NCBI GenBank assembly: GCA_905250075.1
Contig: CAJNOP010000115.1
Coordinates: forward strand, 458,933 to 522,932
Reading direction: 5' to 3'
Origin: Rotaria sp. Silwood1
Taxonomy: Eukaryota > Rotifera > Eurotatoria > Philodinida > Philodinidae
DNA length: 64,000 nt
A program made the position numbers and the translations under genes. The notes under the pieces were generated by a model. It did no database searches, had not been told where the DNA came from, and was given only the letters and a program-made list of their open reading frames with translations. Positions 48,596 through 61,378 of this stretch are shown piece by piece; position 1 is the first letter of the stretch; each line of letters starts with the position of its first letter.

Positions 48596-50017
48596 AGGAG
48601 GACCTTCATAACATGAAACTTGACGACCTAAGGGTACCCTCATAATATGGGACTTGAGGACCTAAGAGTATCCCCGAAATATAGGACTCGACGATCTAAG
48701 GATACCTCATAAAATAGGTCCTGAGGATCTAAGGGTACCCTCATAGTATAGAACTTGGGGATCTAAGGCTATCCCTTAATATAGGACTTGGCGACCTAAG
48801 GGTACCTCAACATACAGGACTTGAGAACCTAAGAGTACCTTCGAAATATAGGACAGGAGGGCCTAAGAGTATACTCATATAATAGGAGATGAGGACCTAA
48901 GGGTACCCCCATAATATAGGACTTGAGGACCTAAGGGTACCTCCATGTAATAAAGGGTGAGCCAAAAGTCTTGATCGCTCTCAGAAAAATTGTTCGTTCT
49001 CTCTTATAGCAAACTCCAAAATGATCAAACTTTGGTATCTTGTCCCTTGTAACATGGCAAACATTATCCGAAATTTTTGCCTCTCTATCCTAACAAATAA
49101 AGGAGATGTGTAGGCTAACATTCTTGAAAACTTTTCTCCATGTCCCGAAAGTAATGGTTGGCGCATAATGCATGTAAATGGGCTACTTTTACATTTCATT
49201 TTTCTATCACTTGATACGTTCTATTAAGTAAATAAAGTATACCACAAGATGCAGCGTGAAAAGCTCTACAATCTACACAGTAAAGGATATTTTAATTATG
49301 TAATGTTTCTTTTCAAAGAAAGGCAAAACTTTGTGCGACCAGGTTTTAAGTTAATCGTATAGAGTTTTGCTTTTCTTTGAATAGAAAAATTACATAATAA
49401 AAATATGCTTTACAGCGTAGATTGTAGAACTTTTCGCGCTGCATCTTGTGGTATATTTTGCTTTTTCTTAATAAAATATATTAGGTGACAAAGAGGATGA
49501 AAAAAGATGAATCGCTCGTTCGTATGGAAAAAATCATTGCTTTTTACGACGGCGAAAATTGATTGTATAGAGTTTTGCCTTTTTCTAAAACCAAAAACTA
49601 TACAATTAAAATACGCTTTACCGTGTGGATTGTAGAGCTATTCACGCTGCATCTTGTGATATATTTTGTTTCTCTAATAGAACGTATCAAGCGGTGGAGA
49701 AATGAAATGCTAAGGATGCCCATTTATTATACGCAAATTGTTGTTTTTGGGACATGCAAAAAATAAGATATCAAGAATGTTAGCCTATAAATCTCCCTTA
49801 TTTGTAAGGATAGAGAGCTGAAAACTTAGGATAATATTCGCCATGTTACCAAGGATAAGATATCAAAGTTCGAGCATTTTGGCGCTTACTATAAGGGGGA
49901 ACGAACAATTTTTCTGAGAGCGACCAAGACTTTTGGCTCACCCTTTAGCTCTTAAGGCCCGAAGGGTACCTGTATATAATAGTTCTTGAGGACCTAAGGG
50001 TACCTTCATACAATACC
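48596..50017. repeat. 34-35-bp minisatellite split by a transposon
   Basis: Unit GGACCTAAGGGTACCCTCAT followed by AATATAGGACTTGA. About ten copies occupy 48596-48950 and about two more 49948-50017. The interruption is the TA-flanked element at 48953-49945. Units show moderate divergence. Confidence 0.85.
48953..49945. mobile_element. 993-bp TA-flanked inverted-repeat element inside the minisatellite
   Basis: Ends AAGGGTGAGCCAAAAGTC and GACTTTTGGCTCACCCTT are perfectly inverted with TA at both junctions (48951-48952 and 49946-49947). The arms continue alike for about 200 bp (GCTCTCAGAAAAATTGTTCG, CTCTCTATCCT, AAGAATGTTAGCCTA). The middle has three copies of the AAGATGCAGCGTGAAAAGC module that also sits in the element at 21953. 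No transposase. Confidence 0.85.
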
Positions 50018-50019
50018 AA

Positions 50020-50145
50020 TACTAATAGCATACCGGTCAATACCAGTCAATAACGATACCGGTCAATACCGATACCATCAATACCGATACCATCGATACC
50101 AATTGGTATTGGAGTTGATAGTATTGGTATTGTTACATCACTAAT
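50020..50145. repeat. ATACCGGTCAATACC short repeats
   Basis: Irregular ACCGGTCAATACCGATACC units lead into TATTGTTACATCACTAATT. The tail resembles the GGTATTGACCGG and TTACATCCCTAAT parts of repeat copies 1 and 2, so it is probably a derived piece of that family. Confidence 0.5.
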
Positions 50146-50330
50146 TGGACCTAGGTAGGATTGGCAAATGAGGACTCGAGTACCCTTCTTGAGATTGACA
50201 AATGAGAATCCGAATACCCTTCTTATAGTAGGCAAATGAGGGCCCGATTGGTTAGTTCTTACGAATGATGCAACCCAGAGCAAACAATCAGACACTAAGA
50301 TCGGACAATATTCTGCGTTTGATCATATAT

Positions 50331-50560
50331 GATCTTGTACGATTTGGTATGAATCATACAAAAAATCGTAGTCTCTGAAATCTTACGTCAATTCTTACTG
50401 TAAGACTCTTGACAGATCTTGTTGTCTTGCCAAATCTTACTGTAAGATTTTAGAAAATCTTATGCGACGGTGGATCTGATAGAAATCTTGCAATAAGAAT
50501 GGATATAAGATTTCAGAGACTACGATTTTTTGTAAGATTCATACCAAATCGTACAAGATC
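50331..50560. mobile_element. About 230-bp foldback element
   Basis: Left arm GATCTTGTACGATTTGGTAT, AAAAAATCGTAGTCTCTGAA and ATCTTA is inverted in the right arm at 50508-50560. The loop contains further AAATCTTACTGTAAGATT dyads. No target duplication identified. Confidence 0.75.
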
Positions 50561-50710
50561 TGCTGTCAGATTTTTTGACCTGGGAAGTACTTTAACGTTA
50601 AAGTTAAAGTGTTTTTAAACTTAAAGTGTCATCCCAGTTTCATCCTAGATCAATGACTTTTGACCTTTGATCTGATATTGGACGAAGACTGGACATATCC
50701 GGTTGACTCA

Positions 50711-50905
50711 GAACCGCTGGGAACGGATGGGAATGGTTGCGAATGGATGGGAATGGGTGGGAATGGCTGAGAATAGATGGGAATCACTACAATGGATGGG
50801 AATGACTACGAATGGATGAGAATGGCCGGAAATGGATGGGAATGGTTGCGAATGGATGGAAATGGCCGGGAATGGATGGGAATGGCTGAGAATGGCTCGT
50901 AATGT
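50711..50905. repeat. GGAATGGATG tandem repeat
   Basis: Irregular units of 10-12 bp (GGAATGGATGG, GAATGGTTGC, GAATGGCTGA), around 16 copies. No coding meaning assigned. Confidence 0.8.
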
Positions 50906-51918
50906 CTGAATGAGATTTTTCTCCCTTGTCATTAACAAATCAAGTATATTCTTTAGTATAGAAAAACCATTTACGTGATGATCAATTAAATCAAGTATAA
51001 TGCAAGAGAGGCGTTACTCTTACTGACAGGTACAAAATTAAAATACATAATAATTAAACAAAACATGAATCTATATATGTATATATCATAATCATGCCTT
51101 TCCCTGTAATAGAAGATCACCAGATGTTCTGTGATGCTCAGACAGATAAATGTTCTAAAATATCTTTCATTAGATTTTTTTATTTAATTGCTAATAATTA
51201 AAGGGTTTTCCAACATATCACGATACTTTAAGATCAGAAAAGTTTCCACAGTTAAAAAGGGTTAGGATTATATTAGCTTCAGTCTTCACTGATTTTCAGC
51301 TTCGGATTCTGACAACTAGTTATACTTCCGATTAAGTATATTCAGTGAAGATAAAATGTTTGATTAATTAAATAACTAAAAAGAACCTTTTATTATATCC
51401 AAGGCAACGCTGCTTCAAGGCCTCTAAATATAGAGAAGCCTTCTCATATAGTCTTATATCATACCAATAGCGGTTTGAATAACAATTCTCAGAAATAAGA
51501 CGAATGAACTACAATGAAAATCACATAACTTTCCTTATCTATAATGGAACATGAAAAAATTTCTTTTCCGTTCGTTCCGATTTGGTTTCTAATATCATCA
51601 GTTCGGTTCGAATGGATTTCATAAACCCGAAACGCCTTTATAACTGATGTGTATGTATAATACCCAAGGGAAAAATGAGGCGCTCCTGTACTCCCAGTAC
51701 TTCAAGAGTACGGAGAGTACTTGATAGTACATAGGAGTATAGCGAACGTAATAATTTATTCCGAATATTTATTGAAAAAGCATTGCAAGATTGTTTTTTT
51801 CTGTTTTAGTTTTTAAAACACCTTGAATAATAAGTTGTTGAGTAGATAAAGCGACTAGGGTTTTATGTAGTGGGTGAGACGTCGCATTCCTCTTTTTCGT
51901 CTTTCTTACAGTTGAACG
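50906..51918. other. Non-coding stretch
   Basis: No gene or clear repeat recognised. Confidence 0.5.
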
Positions 51919-53209
51919 CAAGGGGAAAAAGGCGGATTCACAAGATTCCGGATTCTTGGGAGTACAATGGAATTCGAGGCTTACAGTATATCCTATGGAG
52001 GTGCTCCTGAGTCCTCATGACCTATCCTATGAGGAGACTCATAAGTCCAGAAGGGCTATCCTATGAAGATACCTGTATGTCTTTAAGGGCTATCTAAGGG
52101 TATACATAAGCCCTCAAGAGCTGTTCTGTAGAGGCGCCTATAAGTAGGTATGACAGCTCCAGTTCAGTTCGCTGAGCTGCAGTTGGTGATCCAGTTCTCA
52201 TTCATCTCAACTCAAGCTGTCTACCAACTCTTCGACGAAGCTCTCAAGAGCTGTGGAACTGAAGGTGTCATGCACCTAATAGTGAGCTGATCTTTGATTA
52301 AAGAGGAACTCAAAGTTGACCCAAATTTGTCTAGCACAATCCTTTCGACATAATACTAATTGTGAAGTAAAACCACTCCATTACGTGGCTCAATTATGTT
52401 GAGCTGAGAAAAGCAGTCCACTGTATTTTTTAAAGAAAAATTCAAGTACACGACTATTTACGTTATCCTTAAACCAGTATTTCGTATCACATTCAACTCC
52501 AGTTAATGGATGACGTACGAATGGCGTCCTTATCACAGTTTTGCGCTCTGTGTTTAAAAGTCCTTGAAAACGTATGACGACTAACGCTCGATATCTATCT
52601 CGTGAATAGTTAGCGCTACCCGACACTCGTCCATGGGATAACCCTTCAAGGGTATCCAAAACTACCGCAAGACAACGCTTGAAAAGTTAACGATGCCAAA
52701 ACACGATAGTCCTTGGGGGCTTATGGATACTGCTCATGAATCGAGCTAGAAGCTTTATAGGTAGCCCCACAGGAAGTGCTTCAGGATTTATGGGTATCCT
52801 CGTAGGATAGCCCGAGAGGACTTATGCCACTTCCATAGAATAACTCTCAAGGTCTTATGGGTGCCCAATTGGATGGACTACGATGACTTATGAGTACCCT
52901 CATAGGATGGGCTTTGAGAACCTGTGAGCACATCCCTTAGGTAGCCCTAGGCAGCTATGAGATAGCTCATATAAAAAGGACTGGTGACCCACTCCAGCTT
53001 CCGTGGGCTGGAGCTGTCACACACCTACTGGAGACTTGAAGATATCATACGCATCTTCGAAAAAGAAACACAAATCTAGGAAATATATCGATCAGGCATT
53101 CGAAGTACGATGAGAATCCCAAAAAATTCTGAGAATTCGACGGGAATCGTGACAATCCAGTGGGTATCCAGAGAACTCTGGGAGTACAAAATCCGCCGTT
53201 TCTCCTTCG
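51919..53209. mobile_element. Nested inverted-repeat composite with internal tandem repeats
   Basis: Outer ends CAAGGGGAAAAAGGCGGATT and, inverted, CGAAGGAGAAACGGCGGATT pair, each followed by GGGAGTAC nearby. Inside, AGTAGGTATGACAGCTCCAG (about 52143) is inverted at about 53029 as CTGGAGCTGTCACACACCTACT with further matching to about 55 bp, which suggests a second element within the first. Degenerate units of about 40 bp (CTTATGGGTATCCTCGTAGG type) occupy 51980-52140 and 52690-52960. No coding capacity. Confidence 0.55.
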
Positions 53210-54514
53210 TCCTAATTCGAGGTAACACAAGGGGAAAACTGGATCTTGGAACTTCAGATCCTCATGGAGTCTAGGATTGATTCATTGATCTCTATCGAAG
53301 TTCATTTGAATTTACCAGAATTGGTCAAAATCTACCAAAGTCCATTAAGATTCAGTAAGGGCACCATTACCTACAATGATCCTAAATCAAGAAAGCAAAC
53401 GTGGATCCCATCTTCTTTGTATATAATGTCCGATGTTTGTCTGTTACCCGGTCAAAGATCAGGACCAACAATAAAACGCCAGATTTAACGGATATTTAAT
53501 CTTTTCGTTAAGGAAAGTTTTTTTTTGTAGAATAACTACTTCCTATAAAGTTTCATCAACGGTTGCCGGAGTCTAGGAATCCGAATCTACAGAGGGTTAG
53601 CCAAAAAAACTATAAATCCTGAGAAACCACCCATAGATTCAATTTCCTTGATCCTGAAAATCTCTGATCAAAGTTTATAAGAAATCATTATTTTCGAACA
53701 ACAGACTTCCCCGAACGAAAAATCGACCTCACAAAATGATGCTAACTGTTACTAGGCAACATAACGATAACTTCGCCTAATCCTGATGCATCCTGCCGCT
53801 CCTAGGATCCACCAGAATTCGCTTTTTCTTCTTTGGGACGGCAAATCTTCAAAATATTGGTCTCAAGTGAGTCACGCACGTTTCTACTAAAAACAGTGAC
53901 AGTTCTACACTAGCACAGTGGTGATAGTAACTTTCTAAACATCGTTTTGAAAATATAATCGCAATAGCAACAACTTTTTTTTACATTTCATCATGGCGCA
54001 AGAGCTTTTATCTCTGGTCAAAGTATATTTTCCAGCCGCGATGTGTACCTCGGTCATGTAATCTTCATCCGTACATCATAATAATGGCTTCTCAACCTAT
54101 AAACCAGCATACTGCTCTTATCCAAGTGGTCCATACACAACTCTCATCGATATCAATCTATTTACTATTTTATCCCAGCAAATCATATTTTCACATGGAC
54201 TTAGAAAGTATTTCTGAATGTAGAAAATAGGGGAAATCTCTGGAAACAATATAAATAACGACATTGTCTGATGTAAGAATATAATGTTGATGGAATACTA
54301 TTAACTTACCTTACAATATGCAGTGAAAATTAATACGATGTTTTGAAACCGTTGATTCTTGATTGCAGCAATGAAAAATAACGAAGTTAAGTGTAAAAGT
54401 TCTCTTATCTACACGACGCTTATCTCTCCTCTTTGTATTTGTGCATGTTTACAAGTAACTCCCGTTTGGCTTTTTTACCAGTTCTTGTCAACGAATAAAC
54501 GAGGGTGGGTGTGG
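53210..54514. other. Non-coding stretch ending in a telomere-like motif at a gap
   Basis: No gene seen. The last bases before the N gap are GAGGGTGGGTGTGG, so the assembly breaks just as a (TGTGGG)-like tract begins. Confidence 0.55.
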
Positions 54515-54614
54515 NNNNNNNNNNNNNNNNNNNNNNNNNNNNNNNNNNNNNNNNNNNNNNNNNNNNNNNNNNNNNNNNNNNNNNNNNNNNNNNNNNNNNN
54601 NNNNNNNNNNNNNN
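54515..54614. other. Assembly gap (100 N) abutting the receptor stop codon
   Basis: Exactly 100 N; the next three bases (54615-54617) are the stop codon, TAG on the minus strand, of the LDLa/EGF/7TM gene. The 3' UTR of that gene is therefore missing. Confidence 0.9.
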
Positions 54615-57600
54615 CTATTGCTTCTTCTGCAGTACCCATCGTAACATGTGCTTACCAATTAATGTCTGATTGAGTTCCTTTTTGTAAAGAGTTGATGGTA
54701 AGACATAGAGAATGAAACCAAAAATTTGTGGTGCATAAGAAAGTAAATAGGCACTAAGTAATGCATGACGCTGCCAATCTTCCAGATGTTTACATGCTAA
54801 ACTAAATGTGATAATGATTTGTGATAGAGAAGACAATATAACTGTTATTGGTACGATATAAAGGTCTTTTTGTGTTTGAAATTGTTTTTTCAATACTTGA
54901 TAAAATGTGTTTCTTTCTCTAGTTGCTTTAAGTCGACTTCGAGCAGCCCTAACAATAAGGGTAGTAATACAAATAATTTGAATAGAGAATGGTAAGAGAT
55001 AATGCATTAAAGTTGTAATACGATTATAAGTCAAAATCGATTGAATGCGAATTTCGATGACACACATAAATGAATCAGTTGAAACATGTTGAATAACAGT
55101 TGAATAGATAATTTCATGTATATGCATAGCAAATATAGTCACCAATGTAACTGTGCTCACTCCAATAGCTATACGAGGATTTTTCGAAGCATTTCCATTT
55201 GGAGAGATAGTCATGAGAACGCCATGAACGGTAGTCCAACTTGTTAGATAGAAGGTGGATCTTGTTAATACAGAAAGAAGATAGGATATTGCCTTGCATA
55301 AATGTTCATTAGGAATTTCAAATGTGATTTGTATGAGTTTGAGAAGTAAGCAAAGTAGAGCAGCCTGATTGAGACCAGAAGCAATCAATAAATAGTTACC
55401 AGCTGCAGCTTTTCGAGGTGCAGATCGTTTGAATGTAATGAATGAACATATATTATTGAAGAGACCCACAATGAAAAGTAACAAAGCTATAGAAGTATAG
55501 ATAATTTTTATTTTCTTGGAAAATTCGATAAGGAGTGAATCGAGAGTGAAACCAAATGCTTGTAAATTGAGTTCACAAAGAGGTCCTTGATAACAATTTG
55601 GACAAAGACAAATGAAATCCTTTGTATTGTTTAGATCACCATGAAGACACTGACCTGAAGATAAACATTTGCTACAATGATCAATTTGAGGTTTATGAAG
55701 AAAACAACCAGCTTCATAATGGTCTACTGAACAAAAGCAGACATAAATTTCATCATGAAAACAATACAGTTTAGTATTATTTTGACAAATTTGATGATAT
55801 TTAAAAACAGCTGGTACAGATGAACTACTATCTAAAAGAGAAACAGATGAATAATATGATTAGTATATACAAAAAATTGAATGTTTGCCTTCATATAGAA
55901 TTGATAAAGCATGTGAACATTGGTGAGGAGATGATGTTATATTGATTCTCTGTTCCTGTTTCGTATACATAATAAAATACTGTGGCTTTGTTTCATTCGT
56001 ATAAGTTTTCACAATACCAATAAGTGGCGCATAAGAACCTTCATGAGCATAGTCAAATCTTGATGGCAAACCATAGTGTACTTGTTGATATTGGATATGA
56101 AGTGCACTTTTATGCAGATTGTACAGTTGAATAACAGTTGCACGAACAAATGAATCATTTTTCATATTGAGATCTATATGCACGGATGCTTTTTCTTTCG
56201 TACATTGATCACCATAGAATCTCGTAGAACAGTTACAAATGTATGATGTTTCTCCATTTGGATGTTCTCGAACCAAGCAAGTTCCATTGTTGAAACAAGG
56301 ATCTGAATAGCATGCATCATTTTTTAAAATACATTGTGGCCCAAAATAATTTAGTGGACATATACAATACGGTTTTCTTTGATTAATCAGAATAGCATTA
56401 TGATCAGGTCGACAAATAGAGTTTTTCGAACAGTACTTATTACAAAGAGGTTCATATTTGCTACATTCTCTTCCGTAATAACCATTCTTGCATGAACAAT
56501 AATAGGAATGATTGAGATTTAAAATTGGCATGCAAATAGAATTTTCAGTGCAATTATTTTTCAAGCAAGGATCAAGTGTAGCATTACCAAACCACGATGA
56601 AAATTTCAAGACAACAGCCAAACGAAATGCAGGTAAATAATCAAAGTAAATTGGATATTGCCATGAACCAATTTCTTTCATAGTTTTATTTTGTTCTGAT
56701 AAGAATATATCAAAATGAACTGAATATGGATGGTTATTAATTACATCACTACGATTGAAATAACGTGCTCGTTTATGTTCAAGCATATTGTTGGAACGTG
56801 AATATAGAAGATAAAATTTATGCTTTATGTATTTGATTTTTGAATTTTGTCGAACAATAATAAATTCATAAGAATCGATAATTGTATTGTGGAAAAGAAA
56901 ATTGCATTGAACTTTGAAGGTGTAGTCTACGATTGTTTTCGGTAATGTTTCTTGATCAAGACGAGCAATAACGGTGATTCGATCACTGAAAAATTCGCAC
57001 CAATTTCCATAATACGCAGGTGGACACAAACATATAGTTTTATTTATATGAAGAATAGCTACGCCTCGATTACATTGATAAGAATGAACCATGAAAGAAT
57101 GATTCTTTCGATATTCGATGTGTGAAACTTTTTCTTTGTTGGAAATAGACTGACTTTCATCTTCAAATGGAAATGATGCAACATTAAAATTATACTCATA
57201 AACGTTCTTCGATATCAATTTGTCCGAACGATAACTGACTTGACTCAGACCCATGCTAAAATCACACCAATATTCATCTTCTCCATGTGGACAATCTGGT
57301 TTGCCATCACACCTTATATTTTTCATGCACTTGTTATTTCCAAGACAAATGAAATCAGAATTATCAGAACATGTTCTGTTTTGATCTCGATGTCTGGAGC
57401 AGAGAACGTGAGTACAATTATGAATGAATCCCTCCAGACAAGCATATCGATGAAGTATGAATTTGTTCTCACAACGAAGAACAAAGCCTAACATCGCTGA
57501 ACTAATTTCAGCTGTATTTTTTTCATCATAGGCATTGTAACAATCTTCTACACCGTCTCCAATTTGAGTAAGATTAATGCATGGATGATTGGTGACTATA

Positions 57601-59873
57601 TCTAATGGATTTGATACTCGAGATAGATAACAACCAAATTCAAAAGAAACATTGCAAATTTTAGAAAATGGTAATTGCGAATATCTTTTTCGACATTCTT
57701 CGGTTCGATTTTCCAAATTATAGAGATTAGTATTATGAGAAGACCATTTTTTAATGAGCACAATAGCTTCTTCATCTGAAGCATCGCTACAATCCCATAC
57801 TCCATCACATACCCATTCAACTGGTATACATTGACCAGTTTGACATTGATACTCATGCTTTAGACATACCCAATAGCGACAATAAGAAGGTAATTCGTCA
57901 GCTCGTGCATTCATATCCCAAAAGCTATCACAATATCGTCGAAATTCTATATTAGTAAGCGATGTCGATGATTCAGAATGGTCAAGCGAATGATTATTAA
58001 CTGTAATATTCGTAGATGACATTTTGATATATTCTCTCCAAGCTTTACATTTTGTAATATCATGTTTTTCACAGAGTCCAATTTTTCTACTAATCTTAAC
58101 AGTACCATACCACAGTTCATCAAAGTTATTCGAACAATGACTGTACCCACTGTCAATCCCGTTCAATTGAAGACATTTGTGTTCGTCATTAAAACATCGA
58201 AAGCGATGCCGGCCGACATTTTCTGTGCAATAATCTTTCTCGAAGACTTCGGTTTCATCTTGAAAATCGGCGCAGTCTTGAACTCCATCCCGAATTCTAT
58301 ACTGTGAGATACAAGATCCTCCAATGCGACAAACTTCAAGAGCAACAGCATACGGGCGACCATTAAATGTTAAAGATTCATTCCAACAGAACTTGTCATG
58401 TTGAAAAGATGAAAAGTAACTTCGATCTTTGTCAATTCCGCAAAGTATTTCGTTCGCGCCACGAAATGTAATCATGTAAGGCAATAAACTTATCGTCATT
58501 TGTTGAGAATCAGATACGAATTCATATCCTCTGCATAAAACTTCACCATAAAGTACGAAGATGTAATCATTCGGATCTTTTTTAGATAATGTTGACAAGT
58601 CGTATAAGATGAATGTATTGTTATTAATCAATCCTGGTGCTGGATAATTAACGTGAGATTTCATTGGACATACACGTTTCATTATTTCTATACAATCATA
58701 GTCTTTACATGGGCAGTCTCGTTCGAAATTGTCCGTAAAAAAACATCGAAATAGATAATTGCATTCTTGATTTGAAACTTTGCTTGTTGAATTGATGATA
58801 TGCCATGGAGAATATAGAGGATCATCATAGTTTTCGTCTGGCCAACACAAACCATTAGCGAGTGTCCAAGTACGTTGACGTAAACTCAATTCACACATAT
58901 AATTCAGATTTCGTTTGTTAAAACAATCGGTTGATCTTGGTAACGACCGTTGAAATGGTATTCGATCATTCCATGAAATACACTGTCCATCACCACAAGA
59001 ATATTCTTGACGTAGACACACATGCTCGTCACAATCGATTGCATCCGGAGTGTAGAAGCACATGTCACTCGCACGCAGTACTTCGTCACTCCAGTCCATA
59101 CAATCTTGATCACCTACGGAGACCAAAAATTTCATGAAAAACTCTGTCAATTTAAGATACTTACCATCAAGCCAGAATTCTTCTGCAATGCACATACCAT
59201 TGACACATCGAAATTCATCGTCTTCACATTCATTAAATTCCAACATATCCCAATTTTGTTCATCCATACCAAAGGAAGCCTGTTGATGACCATCGCAAAT
59301 ATCTCGCCAATCGAAACACATATCACTATTTGGATTACCAATTGTTTCATAACAGAGAATTTTTCCATATCGTTGAGTATTCCATGAGTCACCTTCTTTC
59401 TTATCTTTAAATTGAGCTTCCATGGCTTCATGAAATGATGTAGCATGATGTGTTAATTCATATTCACAATATTTTCCAAATGTTCCTGGTTTTGTGCAGT
59501 TACACAGGAACCAATCATCATTATTATCTTGATCATATTCAATTCGTGACTGATTGTAGAAAATACTAGCATACATATCAGCCATTTCAATGCTTGAACT
59601 CCATTTTAGAATCTCGCTAGGTTGAATACCTTGATTAAGTAGATCTTGGAATAGTTTTTTTCCACCCTGGTTTTCACAATAGTTACTCTTTCGATAAAGT
59701 CCTTCAATCGAATAAGGACGCCTACAATATGAAATATCCATTCCATATTCATTAATCTCATACACACAATCAATTTTTTGAATTGCATCATTGTTTTCAG
59801 TATGATAAAGCAGAACTCGACCATGTGAAATAGTAGAAGCTAAAGTAAAAGCAGTTACCAGAATCATCCACAT
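54615..59873 (-). CDS. Large LDLa/EGF ectodomain receptor with 7TM C-terminus
   Basis: Minus-strand exons 59873-59165, 59113-55871 and 55831-54615 join in phase to 5169 nt, or 1722 aa. The 51-nt intron at 59164-59114 is a multiple of three without stops, so it can be missed; removing it restores an LDLa motif ([17 protein letters not shown]). The other intron is only 39 nt. The ATG at 59873 begins a signal peptide ([13 protein letters not shown]). The ectodomain has one EGF-like motif near residue 130, several LDL-receptor class A or related Cys-rich modules (about 210-300, 540-620, 648-685, 824-855), EGF-like repeats at about 930-950 and 1090-1215, and two more at about 1341-1408. Seven hydrophobic segments follow at about 1425-1700 (TM1 [18 protein letters not shown]7 region [14 protein letters not shown]), a rhodopsin-like arrangement. 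It probably senses an extracellular ligand through LDLa/EGF modules and signals through G proteins; ligand unknown. Confidence 0.85.
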
Positions 59874-61060
59874 TTTCAAACTAACTCACTGAAACAGGAA
59901 AGAATAACATAAAGCAAGCTTCATCACTTATTCTCTATTTGCACAAAGAAAGAGAAAAGGAAATACAGACGTCATTCCTAACATTTTCTTATCTTCAAAC
60001 AGTGTTCAATATGAACAAGTGAATAGGAAAATGACGCAGACGATGGATGCTACGTGATATACACAGAATGAACAGATTGGTAAACTCTGTCGCAAAGGCT
60101 AGAGTTAATTGCTTTGCTCTATAGTCAAAATGATATTAACTAGTCAAACTTGAGAAGCATGATAGATTCATTTGATGACTGCTTCATAATAACATTTTCA
60201 ATTTGAATGGTGAACATTGTGTTGTTGTCAACTATGAGCATACATAAAAGCATTGAATGAATAAAAATAAGGGAAAAATCATGTTCAGATGAAGCCCCTT
60301 TTTAAGCTGTCTTTCTTAAAGAATTTATTTAAATGATTTTTTTCTAGCTCACTAATACTTTATAAGTAAAATTTTTAGAAAAAAAAATGTTAGGGCACGT
60401 TAAAGAAATCAGCGTTTCGAAGAGATTTATTGCTGGCTAAGAAGATGATTGTTATTGTTGAATATTAGTCGGTTCAACATGATCAATTCAGTATAGTAGT
60501 TCAGAGTATTACAGTTTGATTTCATATCTTTTTTGCTGTTAACAAAGATAAAATCAACTTACTACGCCTTATTCAAAAAACATTCATATTTTGTTGTCCT
60601 TCATTTATTTATTGAGTATTCCTTAACAACTGTGAAAGAATAACGTCATTCCATATTGTCATGTTTTATTTTATGTTCACTTTAATACAATAAATGATGA
60701 ATGATGTTGACTGCTACTTTGCTTCATATTGCTTGGAAGAATTAGTTAGAACAGGTAAATAATAGTAGTAGTGATGTTACTTTATTTTTATTTTCTTTAT
60801 AATAAAGGATAAAGACAAAGAATTTTTTCCTATCAAAAATTTTTTTTTATTTTGTTCATTTACCTCACATAAAACGATCATATTATTTTAGTTAAATATA
60901 ATATACAATAACATTTCGCTCATATATCGTTTCATGAATAGTTCTCATTTTTTGACGTTGTGACATATGAAAGTAATGATGGTGGTGAGAAAGGACACTA
61001 GTTAACATATTCTATTCTCATACAGAGTATTTATATATGCACCTATTACATGAAAAAATA
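59874..61060. other. Upstream of the 7TM receptor gene
   Basis: AT-rich intergenic DNA holding the promoter region and any 5' UTR of the minus-strand receptor gene. No core-promoter element can be assigned with confidence, and no further gene is seen. Confidence 0.5.
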
Positions 61061-61245
61061 TATCTTTATTCTTTATTTTAACTTTATTTTTACAAATCAA
61101 GATTGTCTTTATCTTTATTTTATAAATGTAAAGATTTACTTTATCTTTATTTGATAAAAAAAAAAAAACTTTGTTTCCTCATCTTTATCTTTATTTATAA
61201 AGTAAAGATAAAGTAATACTCCTAAACGGTAGAAGCTGTCTTTAT
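61060..61245. repeat. TTTATCTTTA degenerate short repeats
   Basis: Multiple TCTTTATCTTTATTT units in one orientation end with an inverted AAAGTAAAGATAAAGTAAT. They lie immediately before a telomere-like tract. Confidence 0.55.
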
Positions 61246-61247
61246 TT

Positions 61248-61378
61248 AAGGGTGTGGATGGGGTGTGGGTGTGTGGGTGTGGGTGTGGGGTATGGGTGTA
61301 GGTGTGGGTGTGGGGTATAGGTGTAGGTGTGGGTGTGGGGTATGGGTGTGGTTGTTTTTTCTTCACTCACACCCACAC
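61248..61378. repeat. Telomere-like tract, G-rich then short C-rich
   Basis: GGGTGTGTGGGTGTGGGTG with GGGTATGGGTGTAGG variants form a higher-order unit of about 30 bp (61265-61348). The tract flips to CACTCACACCCACACCC at about 61363-61378. The TTAA element begins 30 bp later. Confidence 0.75.

Noticed and set aside
57240..59446. Multiple frames on both strands opposite or beside the receptor gene
   Set aside because: Shadows of the LDLa/EGF coding frame; no independent domain signature.
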